Positions 1 to 6,088 of a stretch of 7,490 nt of DNA are shown here, piece after piece; the first letter of the stretch is position 1, and the number at the start of each line of letters is the position of its first letter. The stretch spans positions 1-7,490 of the forward strand of contig CAMEMA010000041.1 in NCBI GenBank assembly GCA_945926705.1, in the 5' to 3' direction. Made by a program: the position numbers and the translations under genes. The notes under the pieces were generated by a model that was not told the DNA's origin, made no database searches, and worked only from the letters and a program-made list of their open reading frames with translations. This DNA is from an uncultured Clostridia bacterium (GTDB lineage: Bacteria > Bacillota > Clostridia > Oscillospirales > Acutalibacteraceae).

Positions 1-385
1 AATTTCTTGAAAAGCCGTTTTTACAGGTAACACAGAATGAACAACCCATCTTACATCCTGCTTGTGTCGAAAGACAAACTGTATAACCATGATTATATTT
101 CATAAGCACTGATTCAACCAGTTCTCCGTCAAACAGTTCAAATAAATACTTAATAGTGGAATCCTTAGACACTTTTTTACTCTTGATCTTAGCAAATGGA
201 ATAAAATAATTACTTTTTAGAGTTTCCCTTAAATTCAGAGGAATATTAGTCATACAGTCAAATGTATTTATTCCCTTTTGAATCCAAGAATAAATCTGTT
301 TGGCTCTATATGACTCCAAAGAAAATCTTTTCAAATCTTCAAATACTTCTTCAAAACTCATGGATTTTATATCTTTAATACACAT
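1..385 (-). CDS. rlmN: RlmN, 23S rRNA (A2503-C2)/tRNA A37 methyltransferase, N-terminal part (cut by window edge)
   Basis: Radical SAM methyltransferase. In the family it makes 2-methyladenosine at A2503 of 23S rRNA and, in E. coli, at A37 of some tRNAs. I translated 128 residues before the left window edge cuts the gene; a whole RlmN is about 340-380. Residues 1-60 form the small N-terminal helical domain (YRAKQIYSWI at 26-35, then FDCMTNIPLNLRE). The radical SAM cluster ligands are C111, C115 and C118 in GCKMGCSFC. E91 (in LVESVLM) lies 20 residues before the first cluster cysteine, the same spacing as E105 to C125 in E. coli RlmN. The catalytic C-terminal cysteine lies outside the window. 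I chose the ATG at 385 over the in-frame ATG at 361 because MCIKDIKS matches the usual RlmN opening (K-D-I/L-K-S). A GGAGGT lies at 406-401, a rather long 15 nt upstream, and a stop codon lies in frame just above. C121, three residues after the last cluster cysteine, is unusual. Confidence 0.95.
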   Translation of the reverse strand, partial: MCIKDIKSMSFEEVFEDLKRFSLESYRAKQIYSWIQKGINTFDCMTNIPLNLRETLKSNYFIPFAKIKSKKVSKDSTIKYLFELFDGELVESVLMKYNHGYTVCLSTQAGCKMGCSFCVTCKNGFSRN

Positions 386-431
386 TAAGTAATTTTAAAT
401 ACCTCCGACAAATTACAGATATTCTACTTGT

Positions 432-459
432 ATTATATATTAATGTAAAATGCTGTCAA
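432..459 (-). promoter_or_regulatory. Predicted sigma-A promoter of rlmN
   Basis: The minus strand carries a perfect -35 TTGACA (459-454) and a perfect -10 TATAAT (437-432) separated by 16 bp. Transcription would start near 425, giving a leader of about 40 nt that contains the GGAGGT ribosome binding site. It lies in the 93-bp gap after the DUF4364 gene, so rlmN can be transcribed independently of the upstream genes. Confidence 0.8.
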
Positions 460-478
460 GTTTAATGTTAAAAATATG

Positions 479-1045
479 TTATTTTAATTCTATGTCTGAT
501 TTTGTAAGATAGGTCATTATGTTACGATAAAGCAATTCCGGACTTTTATAAAAGTTATCTCGAATTGTAGTGGCCTCCATCATGTTTGGAGCGTAAATTT
601 TAAGTTCAAGCATATTGAATTCTCCACCTGAAATTTTACATATAACATCATATCCACGAGGATTTTTTTGAATCATAACTTTATTTTCTCGTTCTCTTTT
701 CAAACGGTCCATATACTCTTCTACGCTTTTCAACGCTTTTTCACGTACAGAAAGAGGAAGCGTCTCACTTAACTCTTCCACTATAATCTTACCGCTGGGT
801 GTAACATGATATCCACCCTCTTCTTCTGTGTTTGAAGCAATATTGTTACTGGCAAGCATTTCGGCAAAAGCCTGACTAGATTCAAAATAATTAGCCAAAC
901 CGTAATTTTGAAGTATTGAAGCAATATCATTTTTTCTCAGAGAAAGTTTGGTGTTATATAGCAAATAACAAATAAGAATTTTTATTTCTTGGTGACTTGT
1001 AAGTCCACCTGGATAAATTCCCTCTGTAAAAGCATCTTGTTTCAT
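479..1045 (-). CDS. DUF4364 family protein, winged-helix DNA-binding-like
   Basis: 188 residues. I recognise the DUF4364 family, common in Clostridia, from the opening (GIYPGGLTS, then EIKILICYLL at 20-29), the GLANYFE segment near 49-55, and LPLSVREKAL near 96-105. The N-terminal half has the layout of a winged helix: three helices over residues 19-70 and a GGYHVTPSGK wing near 77-86. The C-terminal half is a mixed alpha/beta domain (residues about 110-188). The family has no experimentally defined role that I know of; a transcriptional regulator is the usual inference. The ATG start has a strong AAAGGAGG (1060-1053) 7 nt upstream. It follows the mechanosensitive channel gene by 38 bp with no terminator or clear promoter in the gap, so the two are probably co-transcribed. 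No signal peptide or membrane segment is seen. Confidence 0.88.
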   Translation of the reverse strand: MKQDAFTEGIYPGGLTSHQEIKILICYLLYNTKLSLRKNDIASILQNYGLANYFESSQAFAEMLASNNIASNTEEEGGYHVTPSGKIIVEELSETLPLSVREKALKSVEEYMDRLKRERENKVMIQKNPRGYDVICKISGGEFNMLELKIYAPNMMEATTIRDNFYKSPELLYRNIMTYLTKSDIELK

Positions 1046-1083
1046 TTTATTTCCTCCTTTATTGCATTTTAGTTAAATTTATG

Positions 1084-1911
1084 TTATAATTTTCCTGTGT
1101 GGGACTCACTTTCAACTGGTTGTTCTTTAAAATGAATTGCATATTTTTGTGAGGCTCTATTAATTGAATTTTCTACGTCTTCTTGTAACGCCTTTTTATT
1201 TTTATTCATTGACCATACATTTATTTTAAGCAAGGTCTTGTTATCTTTAAAAGTTTCAAATTCTATATTAGGGGGTGGAATTTGAAGTATCTTATTGTTA
1301 AGTATAAATTCTTTTTCAAAATACCACTTGATTTCGTTATATTTTTCAGAGAAATTATCCAATTCATAAACTCTTTTAATAAGAGAAACATCATATTTAC
1401 TCTGACGCACAATACTGTTTGCCGATAATTTTGAATTTGGTATTATTACCGTTTTATTTTTATCCTCAGTCTGTAAAGTAGTAAACAGCATTTCTATTTT
1501 TATCACAGTACCCTTTACATTTTCAAATTCAATGTAATCACCTACATGAATCGGTTTATTAATAACAAGAACCATACCGCTCATTAAATTTGAAAGATTA
1601 TCTTTCAATGAAAGACCTACGGCAACAAAGGAGGCTCCTATAGCAGCAAAAAAAGAACCGACATTAATTCCCAAGCATCCCAATGCGGTAATAACCAGTA
1701 CAACTCTAAGAGAAAATTTAACTATTGAATATAAAAACGACGCGATTCCTTTATCAGATATACTTTTTTGAAAAAATAAAAGGGACATTTTGCAAATTTT
1801 ATTTACAGCCCACCACCCTAAAACCATCACCAATATACTTTTTAAAACAGAAATCGACCAATTGGTAGCAAGATTTTGCCATGAGTCGAAAATGTTTAAA
1901 TATGAATTCAA
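1084..1911 (-). CDS. MscS-family small-conductance mechanosensitive ion channel
   Basis: 275 residues, a typical length for a minimal MscS-like channel. These channels open under membrane tension and release solutes during hypo-osmotic shock. There are three predicted membrane segments: about 17-40, 57-80, and the pore-lining TM3 at about 83-115, which has the Gly/Ala-rich pattern GSFFAAIGASFVAVG followed by LSLKDNLSNLMSG. The cytoplasmic beta domain follows, with the family signatures KPIHVGDYIE (119-128), GTVIKIEMLFTTLQTED and IIPNSKL (156-162). The start codon is TTG at 1911-1909. It is supported by AGAGGTGA (1925-1918) 6 nt upstream, and the next in-frame Met lies inside TM1 and would delete half of it. 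An extended -10 sits just upstream. The gene is divergent from the surface-protein gene and leads into the DUF4364 gene. Channel family is sure; the exact paralogue and physiology are not. Confidence 0.93.
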   Translation of the reverse strand: MNSYLNIFDSWQNLATNWSISVLKSILVMVLGWWAVNKICKMSLLFFQKSISDKGIASFLYSIVKFSLRVVLVITALGCLGINVGSFFAAIGASFVAVGLSLKDNLSNLMSGMVLVINKPIHVGDYIEFENVKGTVIKIEMLFTTLQTEDKNKTVIIPNSKLSANSIVRQSKYDVSLIKRVYELDNFSEKYNEIKWYFEKEFILNNKILQIPPPNIEFETFKDNKTLLKINVWSMNKNKKALQEDVENSINRASQKYAIHFKEQPVESESHTGKL

Positions 1912-1931
1912 TCTATCTCACCTCTCAGATA

Positions 1932-1940
1932 ATTATATCA
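1932..1940 (-). promoter_or_regulatory. Predicted extended -10 promoter for the MscS-like gene
   Basis: The minus strand reads TGATATAAT (1940-1932), an extended -10 (TG-n-TATAAT) with a perfect hexamer. No good -35 is present at 16-18 bp; the sequence there resembles TTTATT. Transcription would start near 1925, giving a very short leader of about 14 nt that begins in the ribosome binding site. The element sits in the 68-bp divergent gap. I could not find an equally good plus-strand promoter for the surface-protein gene in that gap. Confidence 0.55.
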
Positions 1941-1979
1941 TGTATTTTAAATTTAATAAATCCACAAGGAGAAACAGCT

Positions 1980-3203
1980 ATGATTAAAGAAAAAAATCTT
2001 GATAAGATTAAATATTTTACAATTAACTTTTTATTGTTGATATTCACAATCTTTTCAATTGGATATGCTTCGGAATATAGCATAAGACAACCTGAACCAA
2101 ACGAAATATATGAACCCAATTCTTCTGTACATATAATATTTGAATTAAAAAATAATGATAATAAAAATTTTTTTGAACCATTTCATTGTAATCTATCTTA
2201 TGATGAAAGTAATTTAAGATACAGAAAAATAAACTGCAAAAACACATTGAAAAGACGGGATATAAAAGTTGAAAAATGTAATAATTTACTTAGAATAAAT
2301 TTTAATCCGGGAAAACCCAGAGAAATTCAATCTGAAGATGAAATAAGTGAGATATTTGATATTGAATTTACTGTAAAAAATAAAGTTTTGACACAAGAAT
2401 CTACTATAACGGCAGAATTTAATGATGCAATCCAAGATAATAATGCCGAAATTAAAAGTACAATTTTGAAAATAAAAGGTAACCCTATTCTAGAAAATTG
2501 TAAATTAAGTTCTCTTGAAATTTCTTCAGGCAAAATTTCACCTGAATTTTCTCCTAATGTATTTGATTACACTGCGGTTGTTCCGTCTCAAACTCAATAT
2601 TTAGACATTAAAGCCATTCCTGCACGTGACGATTTGTCTGTAAAAATAAATAAAAGAAAATTATCGTCAGAAAATCAAGTAACTGACATTACAGTCACGG
2701 TTTCAAACAGAAGATTGAGAGTAAAATCAGTTTATAATATAAAAGTTTCTAAAGATAAAAATAAAAGCTCTACACCCAAACAACTTTCAATTTCAAAGAT
2801 GGAAAACAGTAATTTTAAGAAATCAACATCTGACACATCTAATAAGCCCGGACAAGTTTCAACCGAAAAAATTAATATTTACAGTGCGCCCAAAAAATCC
2901 AAAAAATCTACAAAGCCTTCAAAACGTAGTCGTAAAACCAAAACAAAAAATAATTCAAACGGCATCGAAAAATCCGAAAATGAAGAAGAAAACGATGGCC
3001 AAAACTTCGAAGCAAATTTAGAAAATGCAAATATTTGCAATGAAAATGAAAAAAATACGGATGAAATTTTTTCAAATCCAAATACATATTTGATAACCGG
3101 TACAATAGCGGTATTATTTGCAGGAGGAATATACTTCATAATTAAATTTTTAAAATCAAAAAAAGAATCTGATGAAGATATTAACAACAACTCAGAAAAA
3201 TAG
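1980..3203 (+). CDS. Membrane-anchored surface protein with cohesin-like and cadherin-like domains
   Basis: 407 residues. A signal peptide is clear: basic start (MIKEKNLDKIK), hydrophobic core at about 13-27, and likely cleavage near the Ala/Ser at 30-31. Residues about 40-165 look like a cohesin-type beta sandwich, with VHIIFELKNND, NLSYDESNLRY and IFDIEFTVKN strands. Residues about 175-257 match the cadherin-like beta-sandwich repeat seen in bacterial surface proteins (LSSLEISSGKISPEFSPNVFDYTAVVP, shown here by its key pattern L-S-S-L, S-P-x-F, F-D-Y). A low-complexity linker of about 105 residues follows, strongly basic (KKSKKSTKPSKRSRKTKTK) and then acidic. A TM helix at about 370-388 and a short charged cytoplasmic tail complete a type I membrane topology. 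No LPxTG motif is seen. ATG at 1980 is chosen because AAGGAG (1966-1971) lies 8 nt upstream and the signal peptide begins there. Function is unknown; adhesion, scaffolding or wall binding are guesses. The cohesin-like assignment is less sure than the cadherin-like one. Confidence 0.82.
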   Translation: MIKEKNLDKIKYFTINFLLLIFTIFSIGYASEYSIRQPEPNEIYEPNSSVHIIFELKNNDNKNFFEPFHCNLSYDESNLRYRKINCKNTLKRRDIKVEKCNNLLRINFNPGKPREIQSEDEISEIFDIEFTVKNKVLTQESTITAEFNDAIQDNNAEIKSTILKIKGNPILENCKLSSLEISSGKISPEFSPNVFDYTAVVPSQTQYLDIKAIPARDDLSVKINKRKLSSENQVTDITVTVSNRRLRVKSVYNIKVSKDKNKSSTPKQLSISKMENSNFKKSTSDTSNKPGQVSTEKINIYSAPKKSKKSTKPSKRSRKTKTKNNSNGIEKSENEEENDGQNFEANLENANICNENEKNTDEIFSNPNTYLITGTIAVLFAGGIYFIIKFLKSKKESDEDINNNSEK

Positions 3204-3209
3204 TATAAT
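3181..3209 (+). promoter_or_regulatory. Predicted sigma-A promoter of the CDF-tadA operon
   Basis: TTAACA (3181-3186) and a perfect TATAAT (3204-3209) are separated by exactly 17 bp. The -35 and spacer lie in the last codons of the surface-protein gene, and the -10 begins right after its TAG stop. Transcription would start near 3216, giving a leader of about 60 nt before the exporter start codon. Confidence 0.75.
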
Positions 3210-3221
3210 ATTTTCATTTAA

Positions 3222-3237
3222 TAATATTTAAATATTA
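3222..3237. repeat. 16-bp perfect AT-only palindrome in the CDF-tadA leader
   Basis: TAATATTTAAATATTA reads the same on both strands. It begins about 6 bp after the predicted transcription start, where a repressor could bind, but an A/T-only palindrome in such AT-rich DNA may also be chance. Confidence 0.45.
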
Positions 3238-3242
3238 AATGG

Positions 3243-3265
3243 AAGGAGAAGCGGAGAAATTCTGC
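3243..3265 (+). promoter_or_regulatory. Distant ribosome binding site followed by a small hairpin
   Basis: The only strong Shine-Dalgarno core upstream of the exporter, AAGGAG (3243-3248), is 27 nt from its ATG at 3276, too far for normal use. Between them 3251-3255 can pair with 3261-3265 (G-C, C-G, G-U, G-C, A-U; loop GAAAU). Folding this 15-nt element would leave 12 unpaired nt between the Shine-Dalgarno and the ATG. This decides or modulates the start, and is inference from sequence only. Confidence 0.5.
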
Positions 3266-3275
3266 AACAAATTAT

Positions 3276-4478
3276 ATGACAAACTATTTAATTAAAAAAT
3301 TTATACCGAATTACGCAGATGTAAATAATTCTCAAGTACGCAGAAAATATGGAGTACTAAGTGGTATCGTAGGAATAATATGCAATATTGTTTTGTCTTT
3401 TGGGAAATTTTTTGTTGGAATAATGACTTCCTCTATAGCAGTAAGTGCTGATGCATTTAATAATCTTTCAGATGCTGTGTCCTCGATAATAACTCTAATA
3501 TGCTTTAAAACATCGGGAAGCCCTGCGGATAAAAATCACCCTTTCGGATATGGAAGAATAGAGTACATATCCGGTCTTATTATTTCTATAGCTATAATAT
3601 TTACAGGAATTGAGTTTACAAAGTCCTCCATAGAAAAAATTTTCAATCCTGAACCTGTGTGCTATGACCTTACGTCTGTAATTATACTTTTTGTATCATT
3701 AATTGTAAAATTGTGGATGGGATTTTTTAATAGAAAACTAGGAAACATTATAAATTCAATGGCAATGAAAGCTACCGCTTTTGATAGTATACTAGATGGA
3801 ATAATAACTGTAACAATTTTAGCAGGTATGGCGGTCAATTACTTCACAGGGGTTTCAGTAGACGCCTATACAGGTATCATCGTGGCTCTTTTCATAGTAT
3901 TTACCGGCGTAAGCATAATAAAAGAAACAATAAATCCTCTGTTAGGTCAATCGCCTAGCCCGGAAATAGTTAGAGAAATAAATGACATAGTACTTTCCAG
4001 CCCGAAAATTTTAGGGATTCATGAAATTACTGTACATAATTACGGACCGGGAAAAAGTGTTATTTCGCTACACGCTGAAATGCCTGCAAATGAAAATATA
4101 ATGGTTCTTCACGAAGCAACAGATTTAATTGAAAAAAAGTTAAAAAACAAATTTGGGTGTCCGGCAATAATTCATATGGATCCAATTATCACAGATAATA
4201 AAGAAGTAACATCAATAAGAAAAAAATTATCCCAAATAGTTAAATTGATTCATAAAGATTCGAAAGTATATGATCTAAGAATTATTCCGGGTTCTACTCC
4301 TACACTCATTTTTCACACTTCAGTACCCTATAATGTCAATCAAACAAATGAAGAAATATCAAGTGCTATAGTTCAAAGCGTAAAAGCTATTGACACACGT
4401 TATAAATGTATAATAGACATAGACAGAGTTTATTTTAATAACGTTTCAGAAAAATCTGTTGGAGAATTAAAAAAATGA
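3276..4478 (+). CDS. Cation diffusion facilitator (CDF) family metal exporter, probably Mn2+
   Basis: 400 residues, longer than the usual 290-320. CDF proteins are dimeric metal/H+ antiporters that export divalent cations across the cytoplasmic membrane. Six membrane segments span about residues 26-220. TM2 has ADAFNNLSDA, with D59 and N63 at the site-A positions. The HPFGYGRIEY loop (88-97) is typical. TM5 has D170-x3-D174 (FDSILD) where zinc exporters such as YiiP have HxxxD. Absence of that histidine favours Mn2+ (or Fe2+) over Zn2+; this is inference. Residues about 228-305 form the cytoplasmic ferredoxin-like domain (GIHEITVHNYGPGKSVISLHAEMP). About 95 extra residues (306-400) follow, resembling a second small alpha/beta domain. 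The start fits the family (YLIKKFI near the N-terminus), although its ribosome binding site is distant. The stop overlaps the tadA start by 4 bp (ATGA), so the two are co-transcribed and likely translationally coupled. Confidence 0.92.
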   Translation: MTNYLIKKFIPNYADVNNSQVRRKYGVLSGIVGIICNIVLSFGKFFVGIMTSSIAVSADAFNNLSDAVSSIITLICFKTSGSPADKNHPFGYGRIEYISGLIISIAIIFTGIEFTKSSIEKIFNPEPVCYDLTSVIILFVSLIVKLWMGFFNRKLGNIINSMAMKATAFDSILDGIITVTILAGMAVNYFTGVSVDAYTGIIVALFIVFTGVSIIKETINPLLGQSPSPEIVREINDIVLSSPKILGIHEITVHNYGPGKSVISLHAEMPANENIMVLHEATDLIEKKLKNKFGCPAIIHMDPIITDNKEVTSIRKKLSQIVKLIHKDSKVYDLRIIPGSTPTLIFHTSVPYNVNQTNEEISSAIVQSVKAIDTRYKCIIDIDRVYFNNVSEKSVGELKK

Positions 4479-4936
4479 TACAAATAAATTCAGATGAATA
4501 TTTTATGAAAAAAGCTATTTGTGAAGCAAAAAAATCCGCTCTTGAAGGAGAAGTTCCCATTGGAACAGTTATAGTTTTAAATAATGAGATTATTTCAACC
4601 GGAAGAAATAAGAGAGAAAAAAGTAAAAACGCTCTTCATCACGCTGAAATAGAAGCGATTTACAAAGCGTGCAAGACATTAAATAGATGGCGCTTGATAG
4701 GATGCAGCCTTTATGTAACGCTCGAACCATGTCCTATGTGTACAGGTGCTATAATAAATTCAAGAATACAGCGAGTTATATACGGAGCCGACGACCCAAA
4801 AGCCGGCTCTTGTTCTAGCGTTATAAATTTATTCAGTCTTCCATACAATCACAAACCGGATATAACATCAAACATTCTAAAAGAAGAATGTTCAGATATT
4901 TTAAGTAGTTTTTTTAAGAAATTAAGAAAAAAATAA
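4475..4936 (+). CDS. tadA: TadA, tRNA adenosine-34 deaminase
   Basis: 153 residues, the normal TadA length. It deaminates A34 to inosine in tRNA-Arg(ACG), letting one tRNA read CGU, CGC and CGA. It belongs to the zinc cytidine/deoxycytidylate deaminase fold. The zinc and catalytic residues are H56 and E58 in HAEIEA, and C86 and C89 in LEPCPMCTGA. The family segments EGEVPIGTVIV (24-34), ALHHAEIEAI and RVIYGADDPKAGS are all present. The sequence looks intact. Its start codon overlaps the stop of the CDF exporter (ATGA), and GGAG at 4461-4464 lies 10 nt upstream inside that gene. The association with a metal exporter is not a functional link that I know of. The gene converges on rsmA with a 2-bp gap. 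Confidence 0.96.
   Translation: MIQINSDEYFMKKAICEAKKSALEGEVPIGTVIVLNNEIISTGRNKREKSKNALHHAEIEAIYKACKTLNRWRLIGCSLYVTLEPCPMCTGAIINSRIQRVIYGADDPKAGSCSSVINLFSLPYNHKPDITSNILKEECSDILSSFFKKLRKK
4871..4892. other. 8-bp inverted repeat near the 3' end of tadA
   Basis: AACATTCT (4871-4878) and AGAATGTT (4885-4892) form a perfect stem with a 6-nt loop. On the plus strand a run of seven T (4909-4915) begins 16 nt after the stem, too far for a classical intrinsic terminator. On the minus strand no T-run follows. It lies in codons of tadA and is AT-rich, so a terminator role is weak. Confidence 0.3.
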
Positions 4937-4938
4937 AA

Positions 4939-5799
4939 TTATTTTAGTTCTATAACATTGGAGATATTAATAAAATCGTCAAATTTTAATTGCTCCGCTC
5001 TTAGATTAAAATCTAAATTGCATATGTTCAAAATTTCTTTTATCTTACTTTTATCAATTTCCATACCTATGCTTAGAGAATTTAATAAATTTTTCCTTCT
5101 TTTAGAATATGCCGCTCGTACAACTTTAAAAAAAGCATTGGAATTAACAATTGCTTTTTTATTTTTGTCGTTCATTTCTATTTTAATAACACAAGAATCC
5201 ACATTCGGAGATGGAATAAAACTGTTTCTTCCGACATTAAACAGTATCTTTGGTATTCCGTAATATCTTATTGCCATACTTATAGCTCCGGATTGCCTTG
5301 TTCCGGGTTTTGCACAAATTCTTTCGGCAGCTTCCTTTTGAACCATAACTGTCATAGAACTAAATCCGGGATTGTTTTCTAAAATATACATTATAATTTC
5401 AGATGTAATATAATAAGGAAGATTTGCGCAAATACTAACTTCATCACAATCATAAAATTTATCTTTGACTATATTTTCTAAATTCAATTTTAGTATATCC
5501 TCATTTATAATTTCAACATTATTCAAATCAGATACAGTCTCATTTATTATCGGCATTAAATTTTTATCTATTTCAATAGATACAACTTTTTTAAATCTTT
5601 TGGCAAGTTCTACGGTTAAAACACCTATTCCGGGTCCTATTTCTAGAACTCCGCTCTCGCAATTTTCAGAACACATTTCTGCCATTTTTGGACATACTTC
5701 TGAATTAATTATAAAATTTTGACCAAGAGACTTGGAAAATTTGAAATTATACTTTAACAGCAATTCCTTTACTTGACCAATGTCACACAAATTAAACAT
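4939..5799 (-). CDS. rsmA: RsmA (KsgA), 16S rRNA A1518/A1519 dimethyltransferase
   Basis: 286 residues, a normal length. It uses S-adenosylmethionine to dimethylate two adjacent adenosines (A1518 and A1519, E. coli numbering) near the 3' end of 16S rRNA during late small-subunit assembly. The Rossmann methyltransferase motifs are in order: FSKSLGQNFI at 21-30, motif I VLEIGPGIG at 51-59, the acidic SAM-ribose contact in VVSIEID (E76), NEDIL at 99-103, and catalytic NLPYYI at 126-131. The C-terminal part has the family patterns MVQKEAAERI, FIPSPNVDS and AYSKRRKNLLNSL. ATG at 5799 matches the family start. The Shine-Dalgarno is weak: AAGTGAT (5814-5808), 8 nt upstream. The usual rnmV neighbour is absent on this side; the upstream gene is tRNA-Leu, separated by a terminator. 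No intrinsic terminator is seen after the stop, so its transcript may run into tadA antisense. Confidence 0.97.
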   Translation of the reverse strand: MFNLCDIGQVKELLLKYNFKFSKSLGQNFIINSEVCPKMAEMCSENCESGVLEIGPGIGVLTVELAKRFKKVVSIEIDKNLMPIINETVSDLNNVEIINEDILKLNLENIVKDKFYDCDEVSICANLPYYITSEIIMYILENNPGFSSMTVMVQKEAAERICAKPGTRQSGAISMAIRYYGIPKILFNVGRNSFIPSPNVDSCVIKIEMNDKNKKAIVNSNAFFKVVRAAYSKRRKNLLNSLSIGMEIDKSKIKEILNICNLDFNLRAEQLKFDDFINISNVIELK

Positions 5800-5828
5800 T
5801 AAACATTATCACTTCATTCAAAATAGTT

Positions 5829-5856
5829 ATTATATAGTTTTACCACATTGTTTAAG
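5829..5856 (-). promoter_or_regulatory. Possible rsmA promoter
   Basis: A perfect minus-strand TATAAT lies at 5834-5829, about 30 bp upstream of the rsmA start. The -35 region is poor (CTTAAA at 5856-5851 with 16 bp spacing). It lies after the tRNA-Leu terminator, where an rsmA promoter would be expected. Confidence 0.4.
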
Positions 5857-5896
5857 CTATTATTTAATTACGCTATTGTTGCATGATTTTTTACAT

Positions 5897-5922
5897 AAAA
5901 AAAGCTCAGAAATACTGAGCTT
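5897..5922 (-). terminator. Rho-independent terminator of tRNA-Leu
   Basis: On the minus strand AAGCTCAG (5922-5915) pairs with CTGAGCTT (5909-5902) around the 5-nt loop TATTT, and the stem runs into seven T (5903-5897). It starts 33 bp after the tRNA 3' end. Read on the plus strand there is no T-run after the stem. Confidence 0.88.
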
Positions 5923-5955
5923 AAAGCCATATCAAAATGTCATTACACACTATCA

Positions 5956-6042
5956 TGGTACCGGTGGCCGGACTCGAACCGGCACGGTATCGCTACCGAG
6001 GGATTTTAAGTCCCTTGCGTCTACCTATTCCGCCACACCGGC
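5956..6042 (-). tRNA. tRNA-Leu (anticodon UAA), CCA encoded
   Basis: 87 nt including the genome-encoded CCA (5958-5956). The acceptor stem GCCGGTG pairs with CACCGGT, with one terminal G-U pair, and A73 is present as expected for tRNA-Leu. The D-arm region contains TGGCGGAATAGGTAGACGC. The anticodon loop CTTAAAA places TAA at 6008-6006, reading UUA (and UUG by wobble). The long class II variable arm (CGGTA GCGA TACCG) and the T-arm GCCGG TTCGAGT CCGGC are intact. It has its own promoter and terminator. Confidence 0.97.
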
Positions 6043-6088
6043 ACAAATAATCATGTAGTCTACAGTATAATCCCCAACTACAGATTAT

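Noticed and set aside
359..361. Internal ATG as the start of rlmN
   Set aside because: The ATG at 385 restores the conserved K-D-I-K-S opening of RlmN, and no Shine-Dalgarno lies directly before 361.
1881..1979. Upstream in-frame extension of the surface-protein gene
   Set aside because: It would overlap the MscS-like gene and bury the signal peptide; AAGGAG 8 nt before the ATG at 1980 marks the real start.
1925..3217. Several minus-strand open frames opposite the surface-protein gene
   Set aside because: They are antisense shadows of AT-rich lysine/asparagine codons, rich in Phe and Leu, with no family resemblance or good ribosome binding sites.
3210..3275. Metal riboswitch (NiCo/czcD or yybP-ykoY type) in the exporter leader
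   Set aside because: The leader is only about 60 nt, mostly A/T, and lacks the multi-helix GC-containing junctions of those classes; only one small hairpin is seen.
4958..5722. Plus-strand open frames inside rsmA
   Set aside because: They lie opposite a clearly conserved rsmA reading frame and show no recognisable protein features.
5780..6058. Plus-strand open frame of 92 codons across the rsmA-tRNA region
   Set aside because: It overlaps the rsmA 5' end, the tRNA terminator and the whole tRNA-Leu gene in antisense, has no ribosome binding site, and its sequence resembles the peptide produced by translating an antisense tRNA.
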